A program made the position numbers and the translations under genes. A DNA stretch of 64,000 bases from positions 42,358,789 to 42,422,788 of the forward strand of contig CM036768.1 of assembly GCA_020796225.1 (NCBI GenBank), read 5' to 3'. This stretch comes from Arion vulgaris. Taxonomy: Eukaryota > Mollusca > Gastropoda > Stylommatophora > Arionidae. This document shows, in pieces, positions 34,051 to 44,013 of the stretch (positions are counted from its first letter, which is position 1; each line of letters opens with the position of its first letter). The notes beneath the pieces were generated by a model that was given only the letters and a program-made list of their open reading frames with translations, was not told the origin of the DNA and did not search any database.

Positions 34051-34394
34051 GTATGCGTTTTGCTAATGTTTGTATCTACGCTTTTTTCTTTTAATGCTAA
34101 TGTTACTTCTTCATTTCACTACGTTGTAATTGTCGGTCTTGTACCTCTGTACATTCACATGACATACGTTAAATATTGAGCTACAATGCAAAAGGGCATG
34201 CAATCTCAGATAAGTTCAATAACGCTTTCAATGAGCAGTACAAACTGTTGATTGGGCATTTAAACAGAAAATCACTTTCTTACCTTCTCACATTCTCACA
34301 TTCTCACATTCTCACATTCTCACCTTCTCACCTTCTCACCTTCTCATTCTACATTTTATTTTATCTTCTTCTCACGTTCTTTATTTATGGTCAA
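34051..34394. other. No gene; contains an 8-bp tandem repeat
   Basis: After the 43-bp array the sequence is AT-rich with no recognised coding region. At about 34,281-34,347 there are some eight copies of ACATTCTC, shifting to ACCTTCTC. The ORF across it translates the repeat (ILTFSPSHLLTF) and is not a gene. Confidence 0.7.
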
Positions 34395-34560
34395 TTTTAT
34401 CATTCTTTTGGTGATCTTAGACAAGATCGGAATTTAGACGTTCTGCGATTATGCGCCCATGTGACTAGACCCGCCTACCCGATTTCAGTCAGCTTTTTAT
34501 TTACAAGGGTAACATGCCCTAGACCGATTCGTTGTGCCATATATTTTGGCTTGGATCTAT
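34395..34560. repeat. Dispersed repeat F, copy 1
   Basis: Shares GATTATGCGCCCA, TGACTA, CCGATTTCAGTCAGC and a following AGGGTAACATGCCCTAGA-type block with 46,440-46,620 in the same orientation. It looks like part of a SINE or of a LINE 5' region. I do not know the family. From 34,560 to 34,905 I see nothing further. Confidence 0.6.
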
Positions 34561-34909
34561 GCCTTTGCGATCATCATTTTGCCGTATATTTGGGCGTTGT
34601 CATCTACGTCAAACAGTGAATCTACACTGAACGCCCTTTCTGACTATATGAATTCGTTCCGGATTTCAAACATTCTCAGTCATTGGAGACACATGTGCTT
34701 GTCATGCAAACGATCATATTTTGGCAGTATGCTTAGCCTTTATATTATCTGAGCCATGGTGTTTGGACGTCATCTTTCTCCATGTAGGATGATCGGTGTC
34801 AGTAAAGTATTGCCCTTAGCTAATGTTTGGGTTTGTACCAGTCAAGTCTTTGCATTATCGGCCTTACTTTTCTATCCGCGGTGAGTTTGTTTCTGAGTAG
34901 GAGTATTTT

Positions 34910-35165
34910 CAGCCGTTTCGCCTATCGGCAATTTGCAAGGGTTTACTTTTCATTCTCCGATATCCCCGGAAAACACTGAACTGGGGCTGCGCATATATAT
35001 TATAGAGGGTCGTTTCAATCGGCGCTACTGAATTCACTGCAACTGAAATTTTGCGCTTGCCAACATCATCCTCCTCAGTTCTTCCGGGTATGTTATTTGT
35101 TAATGCAACAGTACCCTGCCCGGTTGTCCCAGGGAAGGCAGTTGTGTTAGGCACAAAAATATATC
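34910..35165. repeat. Dispersed repeat D, copy 2
   Basis: Matches 3085-3340 throughout in the same orientation. The minus-strand frame stays open for 81 codons here (NSVAPIETTLYNIYAQPQF), while the first copy is broken. With two copies conserved in similar frames, a decayed coding origin is possible. It lies directly upstream of an RTE copy and may belong to that element's 5' region. Confidence 0.7.
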
Positions 35166-35859
35166 AAATTCAGGTTTAAATACACAAATTTCATCCAAAG
35201 AAATTAAAAATCGACTTTGGGTAATAAACGTCCAGAGTGCTTCGTGCTCGTGTGTTGCCGGGCTCGCAATGGGAGTAAAGAATGGCGGTACTGCTACCTA
35301 CAAGGCATGTCGTAGGAGGCGAGTAAGGTGGGGTGTGGCGTAGGGCTGGCTTCCTTATCCAGTAGAACATTTTAGCCAGAAAATCAAACCAACCGTGAAC
35401 AAGTCACATAAAATAAAATAATAACTGTGCCAACCAAGAGGAAAGGAAGTTCTTTTAGAAGAGGTATGTAGCGATGCAGAGAAAGCCGCAAGGAGTCTGC
35501 ACCGCAGATTATCTTCCTGTCGCCTAGGAAAATCTCCAGAATTGGCACCTAGAATTTTAGAAGTATGTATGAAATGGGAAAGACAGCGCAGGTTGTAAAT
35601 GAGATGCAATACTATGGGATTGGCATCTTGGGATTATGTGAAACTAGGTGGAATGGTGCAGGCAAACAACGTCTAAACACAGGAGAAACAATGCTTTTCT
35701 CAGGCCACATGAAATAAAATGTCCCCCATAGTGAAGGTGTGGCTTTAACACTATCTAGAGAAGCGGAGAATTCAGTAATAAAGTGGGAAGCAGTCAGTCC
35801 TACGATAATTACATCAACATTCAGAACCATCTAAAAAAGAAAGTATTCTTGAATGTGAC

Positions 35860-36215
35860 CCGCCCTAGAGGTTGCCGGAACCCAAATTTGGATGTAAAGA
35901 ATAGAACCACTGTTATCTGCCACTCATGTTGTAAGAGGTGACTAAGGAGGTTTGGGGAGGACTAGCTACCCCACACCGTAAAAACCACTAGATGGTTACA
36001 GAACGGAGAGCGTACCGAGTAAACGCTGGCTGAAACCGGACACATCGCCGAAGGATAAGCATCAGAGCTCCAAATGGTGCTGAAGATGTCACGTAAAACA
36101 AACCAATGCTAAAGCTGCATAACCATATTTTTACTTGAATATAATTTTTCGGGATGTCTGGTACATCGGTCTGGGCGGTGATTGAGAGAGATGGGGTGGG
36201 GGAAGGAATGTAACC
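35860..36215. repeat. Dispersed repeat C, copy 1, inside the RTE copy
   Basis: This segment interrupts the endonuclease coding sequence. Blocks ACGCTGGCTGAAACCGGACA and GGATAAGCATCAGAGCTCCA recur near 47,590-47,660, with a looser match near 49,210-49,290. The closing GTCTGGTACATCGGTCTGGG recurs near 49,445. It includes a GTTGTAAGAGGTGACTAAGG motif like that in RTE 5' regions, so it may be a mobilised 5' region or a SINE. A poor-quality copy of its first half, also next to EN sequence, lies at 39,580-39,740. Confidence 0.65.
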
Positions 36216-37611
36216 CAGTGTTGTGCACTTACCAACGATAAAGAGGAACAAGTTAAAGAGCAATTTACAGAAAGCTTCAAATACTATAGCTAATCAGAGA
36301 AATGGCAACATCAAAATGCTAATGGGTGACCTCATTGTCAAGATAGGTGAGGACAACTTAGGCGATCATGAGGAGATCATGGGGAAACACGGACTAGAGG
36401 TAATGAACTAAGATGGAGAGCTATTCACTAATTTCTGTACAGCGAATCAATACGTCTTTCCACATAAAAGTATACATAAAGCAGCCTGGGTATCACCAGA
36501 CCACAGAACAGAAAATTCAATTGACCACATATGCATAAAAAGGAATGTCAGGTCATCTCTACAAGATGTAAGGGTTCTAAGGGGTGCAGATGTAGATTCG
36601 GATCACCATTTGCTGATATGTAAAATAAAACTGAAGCTCAAGCGATACATAATATCTCATGAACATAGACACTAATATATGTGCATATCTCAGAAGTCAA
36701 GAAATAAAGGAACAGTTTATAGTCACAGTCTCAAATAAGTATGAGATTTTAGGACAGCTAGAAGATGATGTGGGTGGGAAGAATGCTGGCAGCAAGCAAG
36801 GTATCTGAATGAAACGTGCACATAGGTATTGGGAAAGTTGGAGCGGAATTATAAAGCATGGATAACTCCAAAAACTCTCAAATACTAGAAGAAAGGAAAA
36901 AGAGAAAATCAGATTTAAATAATAGCAAAACTAGAAGTACCAAAGCCAGAGCCCAAGAAAATACACAGAAGCTAGCAAGAAAGTGAAGAAACAAATAAGA
37001 TTAGATAAAATACAATACTTAGAAGATCTAGCAAGAGAAGCGGTGGTAGCTGCCAAAAAATGAAACCTCAGGATCTTTACAACATCACTAGAAAATATGC
37101 AGATAATACAGTCAACCAAAGGGCTTGATCAAAACAGTAGTGGGAAATTAGCACTAATGTTAGAAACCAAATAGAAAGATGGATGGAATACATCAAGGAA
37201 CTCCTGAACAGACCAGCACCTACAAACTCTAGATATCCAACCAGCAGAAATTGACCTGGACATCAACTGTGAGAAACCATCCAAGGAGGAGATTAGTAAA
37301 GCCATTACTTTTGAAGATGGAAAGGGAGGTCCAGATGGTATTCTAGCGAGGCGGTTAAAAAATTATTTAACAGAATCTGAAGACTGAAGAAATACCAGCA
37401 AACTGGAGAGATGGATACCTGAGTGAAGCTCCAAAAAAGGACCTTCAGAAGGCAAACTATAGAGGAATAATGCTGTTGTCAGTACCTGGGAAATGACTAA
37501 GCAAATTATAATGAAGAGACTGAGATGCTGATGAGGTAAAACCAAGAGATGAACAGCAGACTTCGACCACATAGATCATGTGCGACCAGATAGCCAGCAT
37601 TATGCATATTA

Positions 37612-37800
37612 ATTTTTCCGATCCAGAAGCATTGAGTTTTCAGCTTCGGCTTGGCCATGGACATCGTAACCCTTCGGTTCGGTGCCACGAACACCCTAAA
37701 ACTGGAGAACTTGCTGACTTTTCTAACAGCCCGCGGAATTGAACCGCACTCACAGAGAGCTTGTCATTCGTTGTAAACGCGCACGAACACACTAGGGAGG
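37612..37800 (-). mobile_element. SINE-like element, copy 2
   Basis: Splits RT coding sequence of the RTE copy: the host frame resumes with EQSIEWKTPLYIGFVDYEKA after it. On the minus strand it begins with a tRNA-related head containing GGTTCAATTCCGCGG (B-box). The domain shared with copy 1 follows: CACCGAACCGAAGGGTTACG, then GGCCAAGCCGAAGC, then CAATGCTTCTGGATCGG. It is about 180 bases long. I could not identify a clean target duplication. Confidence 0.65.
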
Positions 37801-39329
37801 AGGGCAAAGCTATAATAATGAGCAAAGTATTGAATGGAAAACCCCACTTTATATCGGATTTGTGGATTATGAGAAAGCTTTTAGCAGTATTGAAAGGGAA
37901 ACCCTTTGGAAATTGATGAGACATTATGGGAACCCACATACAAATATTATCCTAATAAGAGCAACATATACAGATATAAAATGTAGAGTTCTTCATGAAC
38001 GAAAACTAACAGACACTTTTGGAGTAGAAATAGAATGCGTTGGATGTTTTCATCCCCCTTTGTTTTTCGGGGAAAAAAACTGGATTATGAAGACAGCAGT
38101 AACTAACACTAGAAATGGAATCCTAAACCCTGAAGAGCAACTGGGAAGATCTGGATTTCCCCGATGATATAGTCCTTTCAATACATAAAATGATGAGGTT
38201 TTTTAAAAACCGTATCAAACGTCACAAAAAAAGGAAAATTCTGGGGAAAGACAAAGATAATGATAAATCCAAGCAAATGACAATTGTTTCCCTCGGTTAA
38301 ACCCCAATTAATTTCCAAAGGGAACGGGCCCTCGTCTTTAAAGGGCGGGGGTTGCCCCAAAAGAAATTTTGGGGAGAAACCCTTAAATATTTTTTTGGAA
38401 TTATTTGTTCAAATTTTTAAATTTTTTAACTAGATAGAGATTAGTTTTTGGAAAGTTTAAAAAATAACCCCAAAATATAAACACAGTCTAAAAATTTGAA
38501 ATTCATAATTTTACCCTAATTAGTAAAACGCTTTTTTCCCCAATTGGGGGCCCAAAAAACCCCGGCCCCACCAAACCAAAAAAAATTAACTTAAAATTTA
38601 TTATTTTTTTTAAATTTTTTCCCTAATTATTATTTTTAATTTTGAAAATGTTTTAGTTTTTTTAAAAAATATATAAAACAAAATATAAAATTTTTGGTTT
38701 TTAAAAATAATAACTTCTAAAATTTATAAAATTTTTTTTAAAAAACATTAATATCCCCAAGCTAAATTTAAAACCCCATTGTGCCCCAATTTTTTTGGGC
38801 CATTTTAAAAGTTTTTAAAATAAGATGAAAATTTAAAATTTGCCCTTTGATCGTTATTACAGTAAAATTGTTAAAAAATGTTTTTTTTTTACCCAAAGAT
38901 ATATTCCTTTTTTCCCACCAAACCCTATTTTAATAAATTTAATAAACCAAAAAGGCCTTTTTTTCCAATCCCCTTTTTTTTAAAAATTAAAAAATTTACA
39001 AAAATAAAAACCCAAAAAAACCCTTTCTTATAAAAAGGGTTGGGTTTTATTGAAACCTCTTGAATTAATACATTTTGTCTACAGAAAAATGCGACCACTT
39101 TCCCGGGACATTTGTTTTGGTTTCCCCTTTGTATGCCCTTTCTTTTCCGGAATTTGCCCTTGTCGCCCGGACGTCATTTGGGCCCTTTTTAGAAGAATTA
39201 TTTTTTAACCTGATTTTAAAATTTTTAAAATAGGGCGAGGGGACGGGGGGCCCCCAATTTTTGGGGATAAAGGGAATTTAAAAGTAGAAAATGAAAGGGA
39301 AAGATAGCTTTTTGAAAAATGAAAAGGGG

Positions 39330-39745
39330 AAAAGGGGTTTTGGCATCTTGGGACTATGGGGAAACTAGGAATGGTGCAGGCAAAAAAATCCAAAACACGG
39401 GAAAAACCAATGCTTTTCTCGGGCCCCATGAAAAAAAAATGCCCCCAATAGTAATGTGGTTTTAAAAATATCTAAAGAAGCGGAGAATTCAGTAATAAAG
39501 GGGGAACAGTCTTTCCCTAGATAATTACATCAAATTGGGGAAACCACTAAAAAAAAAAGTATTTTGAAGGGCCCCCGCCTAGAGGTTGTTTGGAACCCCC
39601 AAAAAAAGGGTTGGGGGAAAAACCCACTGCTCCCTTGCCAAAAAAGGTAAGAGGTGACAAAAGGGGTTTTGGGGGAGGACTAGCCCCCACCCCGAAAACC
39701 ATTAGATGGTTAAGAAGGAGAGGGGATTGAGAAAAGTTGGTTAAA
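39330..39745 (+). repeat. Degraded duplicate of 35,610-36,030
   Basis: Follows 35,610-36,030 block by block: GGCATCTTGGGA, GAAACTAGG, CAATGCTTTTCTC, AAGCGGAGAATTCAGTAATA, CGCCTAGAGGTTG, then the start of repeat C. It covers both the RTE endonuclease and the inserted repeat, so the two regions share the same junction. Most differences are bases replaced by their neighbours. It is either a true segmental copy with poor consensus or a misassembled second version of the same locus. Confidence 0.75.
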
Positions 39746-39879
39746 ACCCGGAAAATTTTGAAAAAGGGAAAAGAAACCGAAGGGGCCCTTTCCCTAAGGG
39801 CCCCCCGTGGCGTTGACCGGGGGCCCCATCCCCCCGGGTGGGGTTTTAATTTTCGCGGGAGGCCCGGAAAAACCCAAAG

Positions 39880-39975
39880 ATTCCCCCAAGGTTTTAGGTT
39901 TTCCGTGGCAAAAACCCGAATGGTTACGATGTCCAGGGAACCCGAGCCAAGAACTAAAAAGCTTAAGGCTTCGGG
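39880..39975 (+). repeat. SINE central-domain copy 3 (degraded)
   Basis: Contains CCGAATGGTTACGATGTCC, then GAGCCAAGAACT and GCTTAAGGCTTCGGGGA, matching the domain of the SINE-like copies at 2640 and 37,612 but on the opposite strand. Head and ends cannot be followed in this poor sequence. Confidence 0.5.
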
Positions 39976-40339
39976 GATAAAAAAAAAAAAAATAAAACCA
40001 CTGTCCCCTCCAATGCATGCTGAAGACCCCAAGGAGGTTGGTCGTGGGTTAAAGAAACCCACACCAAATACCAAAAAGAAACCACAGCCAAAAAAACCAA
40101 AGCCTGCCACCGGGATGTTAAAAGATTGACCCCCAGGGGGAATTCAAGGACCCAAATTTTGGGGAAAGAAATCGTGCCGACTCACCTTTTTTCAACCCGG
40201 GAAGCCCTTGGGGGATTGGCCCCTGGAAATTTGGCCCCGGAGTTCCCGAAACCGTGGAAACAGGAAATGGAAATAGACATAGGGACGGGTTAACCGGGAC
40301 GGGGCAAAAACCAAAATTTTGGGGGCAGGGACAACTGAC

Positions 40340-42884
40340 CAGTGATGGGAAAACTTTCCAAAAAAATGAAAATTAAAAAATATGGGGTTTAAAAAAATTG
40401 GTTGGGTTTTTTTAAAGAAAGAAACTTTTTTTTTTAATTTTTAAATCATAAAAAACTTTATTATAAATGCACAAAAAGTTAAGAAAAATTTGATTATTTT
40501 TTGATGGGGATGAAGGGTTTTAAGATGAAACGGACTGAGTTTCTAAAAGTTTCCCCATTTTTGGGGAAAAATTTGGAATGATTGATTTTTTAGTGAACCC
40601 AAATGTCGCGTTTTTTTGGTTTTTAATGTGTTTTTACTTTTTTCAGGGGGAAAAAACACCTGTTCACAGATGTAAAAGATGAACCCAATTTTTTTCATGG
40701 GGATTTCAGGTTTAAAAACCGTTTTGGCCAAATTTTTCGTTTGGAAATTTTTTGGGGGGGCCCTTTGAAACCCAAAACCTTGGCCCAGTTATATTTATTC
40801 GGTTAAAATTGAAAATTTTTTTCCAGTGGGGGGGGTTTTGATGACCCAAATTTTTAATTAAATGGGGGGGAAAAAAATCCCAGGCCCTTTGTAACAACCC
40901 CAAAACTTTTTCCAAATTTTTCATGAAAAATTTTTCCGTTTTTTCCCCTTAGTTTCCCAAGGGATTTTGAAAATTGCAATAGTTTTGGGCTCCGGAAAAG
41001 GGGTCTTTTCGATTAATTGTTTAAAAAAAATTTAAATTGATTTTAAATTGATATGATTAAAATCATGGATTTTTGATTTCTTCCCTGGATTTTAAAAACC
41101 AAATTTAGGTTTGGGACTGAAAGACTGAAAAAAACTGAAAAGGTAAAATCTTTCAAAAACCACACCCAAACCTTTTTTCCAAAACCATCCCAGACCCCAA
41201 AACTGAAAAAAAACCCAAGCCCCGCCCCGGGCCACCTTACTTTATGTAAAAGAACAGAATATTAAATGCAATGAGAAGAAATTTCGAAATTGTCTATGTT
41301 TGGGAGGCTCGTGAACAAATTTGTTTTTAAATTTTTTTAATAACATCGACATTTTTCAGGGTCTGGCGTTTTACACGGGAGCTTTTTGATGTATGACACA
41401 ATGAAGAAACACAACTTTTTCCCGGGAAAAATGACTTTGAATATCCCTATAAACCAAGATTTCGCCCCACTTTTTTCGGCCCCACCAGTTAGGGCCCAAA
41501 AAATTTTTTCCAAAAGGTATTAAAGATTTAATAGTTTTTGAAATTTTTTGAAAAGGGGTTCGACCCTTTTTTGTCTTTCCCTTTCCCAATGAACGATGAA
41601 ACCCAATTTTTTTCCAAATTGCCCCGTTTATAAATTTCCCTTTTATAAATATCAGAACTGTTCAAATGGTCCACTTTACCCAAACGCAAAAAAAAATTTT
41701 AAATTGGGGGCTTATTTTTGATTTTTATTATGAGATTTAATTGCTTGTCAATTATTTTAATTTAGAAGAAATTGTTTTTGAGAAAATTTATTGCCTAAAA
41801 CCCTTTTGCTTTTGGTGGATAAAAGATTTTTCCACACTTGAGATAAGTTTTTAAATTAAACATTAAAAAATGTTTTTTATTTTGAATATTGTATGAATAA
41901 GTAATTTTGATGGGGGAGCTAGTTTTGAGAAAAAAGCATTGTTTTTTTAAAAATTTTTATTGACCCACATTTTTTTTTTAACCCGCTTCCCCTTCCTTTC
42001 CTTCTTCTTTTTTTCACCCCACAAGGGGCCCCCCTTTTTTTTTTGAAATTTTTGAGAGGGAACCCTGAATCCCGCTACAGCTTCTTGCAAATGAGGCACA
42101 CAGGTTTACCCCTTACGGGGTAAAAATTTTTCCCATGTCCGAATTCATTGACGTTTGGACCGAGAACAGACGAAACAAAAATGGTATAACCCGATTCGTT
42201 CCGAACTTAGCCGAGCAACACACGCGCGTCGGCTCTCGGTATATGACAAAATATTCGAGAACTAATTATTTGTTCGGCTATTAACCATTCGTTGGCAAGA
42301 AAATCAACATTTAAGTCATTTGCACAACAAACAATGTTTTCATCAGCAAAAATAAAAAATAAGCGCAACACTTGTTTTACAAACGCAACAAAATAATTAA
42401 TTAACCGGCAGAATTGTTATTTGACAGGCAGGAAAAATTAATTGATAAACAATATTTTATAAACCTATCATTAAGAGTAAATTAAAACAAAATACTAAAT
42501 CAAAATTGACTTTAGTACAGTTCAAGTTTACTTTGCTATGAGCAAAGATATTGTTGTTTTTCTTTTTTTATATAAATTATTTAATGATGATTGATGATTG
42601 ATTTAATTTAGTAGAAGCAACATGAGATTTTTCAAATACTAAAATGAAAGGCCGATAACAAATTTCTTTCATAAGAAAGTCTGCATCTTCTATTGTTTTA
42701 CAGACTACTAAAAAAACTATCTTAAGAATAAAATATCTTAAGGTTCAGTTGATGCTAAATTAGAAATACAACAGATCGTGTGTTTTGTTTGTATTTTATT
42801 TATAGGTTATTCAAACCATGTCGCGGGCCGGATTGACTACCCTGAAGGGCCGTAATTGACCCGCGGCCGTACTGCCCATCACTG
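40340..42884 (-). mobile_element. hAT-type DNA transposon nested in the RTE copy
   Basis: The ends are inverted: CAGTGATGGG at 40,340 and CCCATCACTG ending at 42,884. The right end continues inward with GC-rich text typical of hAT ends (CGGCCGCGGGTCAATTACGG read from the end). The eight bases outside are CAACTGAC and CACTAGAC, a plausible imperfect 8-bp target duplication, hAT-sized, with the left copy in poor sequence. RTE endonuclease sequence continues on both sides. The interior holds transposase remnants on the minus strand. Length 2545 bases. Confidence 0.75.
40540..42150 (-). pseudogene. hAT transposase (degraded)
   Basis: Read right to left, the minus strand shows GKPVCLICKK (a zinc-binding region near the N-terminus, 42,075-42,112), VVFLHCVIHQKAPVKRQTL (41,371-41,460, the HCxxHQ segment of the catalytic domain), KHRQF-like text, and near 40,540-40,731 MKKIGFIFYICEQVFF followed by LKTKKTRHLGSLKNQS, the C-terminal dimerisation region of GTF2IRD2-like hAT transposases. 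Run-type errors break the frame between these blocks. A hAT transposase excises and reinserts elements carrying matching ends. Confidence 0.7.
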
Positions 42885-43365
42885 CACTAGACTTATAAAG
42901 GGGGAATCAATACTGTACTCCGGAAGAGAGGAGGAAGACGCACCACACATGTAGGTGGTAGCATTGATGTTATTCAAACAAGCACAAAAGGCATTAATTA
43001 AATGGGAGCTGTTAGACAAGAATGACCTGGCAACTTTCAAACCTCCAATGCAAAAATTAAACTGAATATAGTACAATGCTACGCCCCAACAAATGACAGC
43101 AAAGAACAAATAAAAGAAGAGTTTTACAACAAGTTACAGGGTGATAGGCAAATTTAAAAGTAAGGATCTTACTATTTTGCTATGAGACTTTAATGCAAAG
43201 ATAGGGAAAGACAACTGGGGCTCTGAGGAAACCATGGGCAAACATGGACTAATTGAAATAAATGCAAATGGAGAGATGTTCGTGGATCTTTGTGCAGCAA
43301 ACCAGTTGGTTATAGGAGGTAGCCTCTTTCAGCACAAACGAATCCACACAGCTACATGGATATCA
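42885..43365 (+). pseudogene. RTE endonuclease, middle part
   Basis: Plus-strand frames give a metal-binding region and core: LNIVQCYAPTNDSKEQIKEE (about 43,060-43,120), DFNAKIGKDNWGSEETMGKH (about 43,190-43,245, with the DFN catalytic pair), and ANGEMFVDLCAANQLVIGGS, ending at TATWIS where the nested LINE begins. At least two frameshifts occur. The endonuclease nicks target DNA to prime reverse transcription. Confidence 0.85.
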
Positions 43366-44013
43366 AAACGAATCGTAATAAATAGCCAAACACTGAGAAA
43401 GTTGAACATTTTAATATTTGGGTAGTAAAGTGTCAAACAACGGAGACACGATGAAATAAATAAACTCTCGTATTGCTATAGCAGCTAGTGCTTTCACAAA
43501 ATTAACGAATATCTGGCAATCTCAAGACCTTAGTATATGCACAAAAGTTAAATTATTTAGGTCATGTGTGATTCCTGTACTGACTAGGTTGTGAAAGTTG
43601 GAAATCAACAAAGAAAATTGATAAGAAACTGACAGCTTTGAGAATAAATGTCTACGAAAATTATTAAAAGTAAAATGGAGGATTTCGTTTCTAACAACAA
43701 CAGGAGAGATAGAACACACCAACAACCCGTATCAAATATTATAAGGAAACGAAGGTGGAAATATTTAGGTCATGTTCTTAGATCAGACGAAAAGAGACTA
43801 AATCGACAAGTCCTTGTGGTCACCAGTTGGGAAAAGAAAACGTGGAAGACCAAAGACCACTCTTCGAAGAACAATCCAACAAGAAAGTAAACTATTGGGA
43901 TGTAAAACCATACAAGATCTCCAACTGCTAGCAAAGAACGTATCACATGGAGATCTAAAACCTCTGTCTATGTGCGCCTTTTGCCTGAAAGAAATAAACT
44001 AACTAACTAACTA
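43366..44013 (+). mobile_element. 5'-truncated LINE fragment with target duplication and (AACT)n tail
   Basis: The insert is bracketed by ACATGGATATCA at 43,354-43,365 and again at 44,014-44,025, a 12-bp target duplication. It ends in AACTAACTAACTAACTAAC, a microsatellite tail of the kind many LINEs use instead of poly(A). The body encodes the RT C-terminus in broken frames: NIIRKRRWKYLGHVLRSDEK and VGKRKRGRPKTTLRRTIQQE. Removing the insert and one duplicate restores the host EN (TWIS followed by PDPRTANQIDHIC). It is a clear target-primed insertion. Confidence 0.92.

Larger units (their letters stand above)
35165..38240 (+). mobile_element. RTE-type LINE, copy 2 (interrupted)
   Basis: The element starts with a 5' region carrying GGCATGTCGTAGGAGGCGAG (about 35,300), a motif often found ahead of RTE genes. 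EN follows near 35,560-35,720 (YEMGKTAQVV, GLCETRW, LNTGETMLFSGH), then a non-coding insert (35,860-36,215), more EN (36,300-36,660: a GDLIVKIG segment, EEIMGKHGLEVMN, AAWVSPDHRTENSIDHICI, GADVDSDHHLLICKIKLKLK), and RT (37,250-38,170: GKGGPDGI, VDYEKAFSSIERETLWKL). A SINE-like element splits the RT at 37,612-37,800. The conserved GDFNAKIG reads GDLIVKIG, losing the catalytic asparagine. Many stops make it inactive. Confidence 0.82.
38241..40139. other. Low-quality region; no reliable gene
   Basis: The text is dominated by runs of A, T, C and G. ORFs of up to 187 codons (39,547-40,110) are artefacts of stop-poor run-rich sequence and show no domain. Identifiable pieces are a degraded duplicate of the RTE 5' part (39,330-39,745) and a copy of the SINE domain (39,880-39,975). 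Between 38,400 and 39,060 there is only AT-rich sequence. Confidence 0.7.

Noticed and set aside
31287..34094. Hydrophobic Cys/Ser/Phe-rich ORFs resembling membrane proteins
   Set aside because: They are plus-strand translations of the 43-bp minisatellite; the pattern shifts frame with every deletion.
39547..40110. 187-codon minus-strand ORF
   Set aside because: Lies in run-rich, low-quality sequence; overlaps a 130-codon ORF on the other strand; shows no domain and overlaps a SINE domain copy.
43648..44002. Independent gene between the endonuclease halves
   Set aside because: It is the C-terminus of a truncated LINE bounded by a 12-bp target duplication and an AACT tail.
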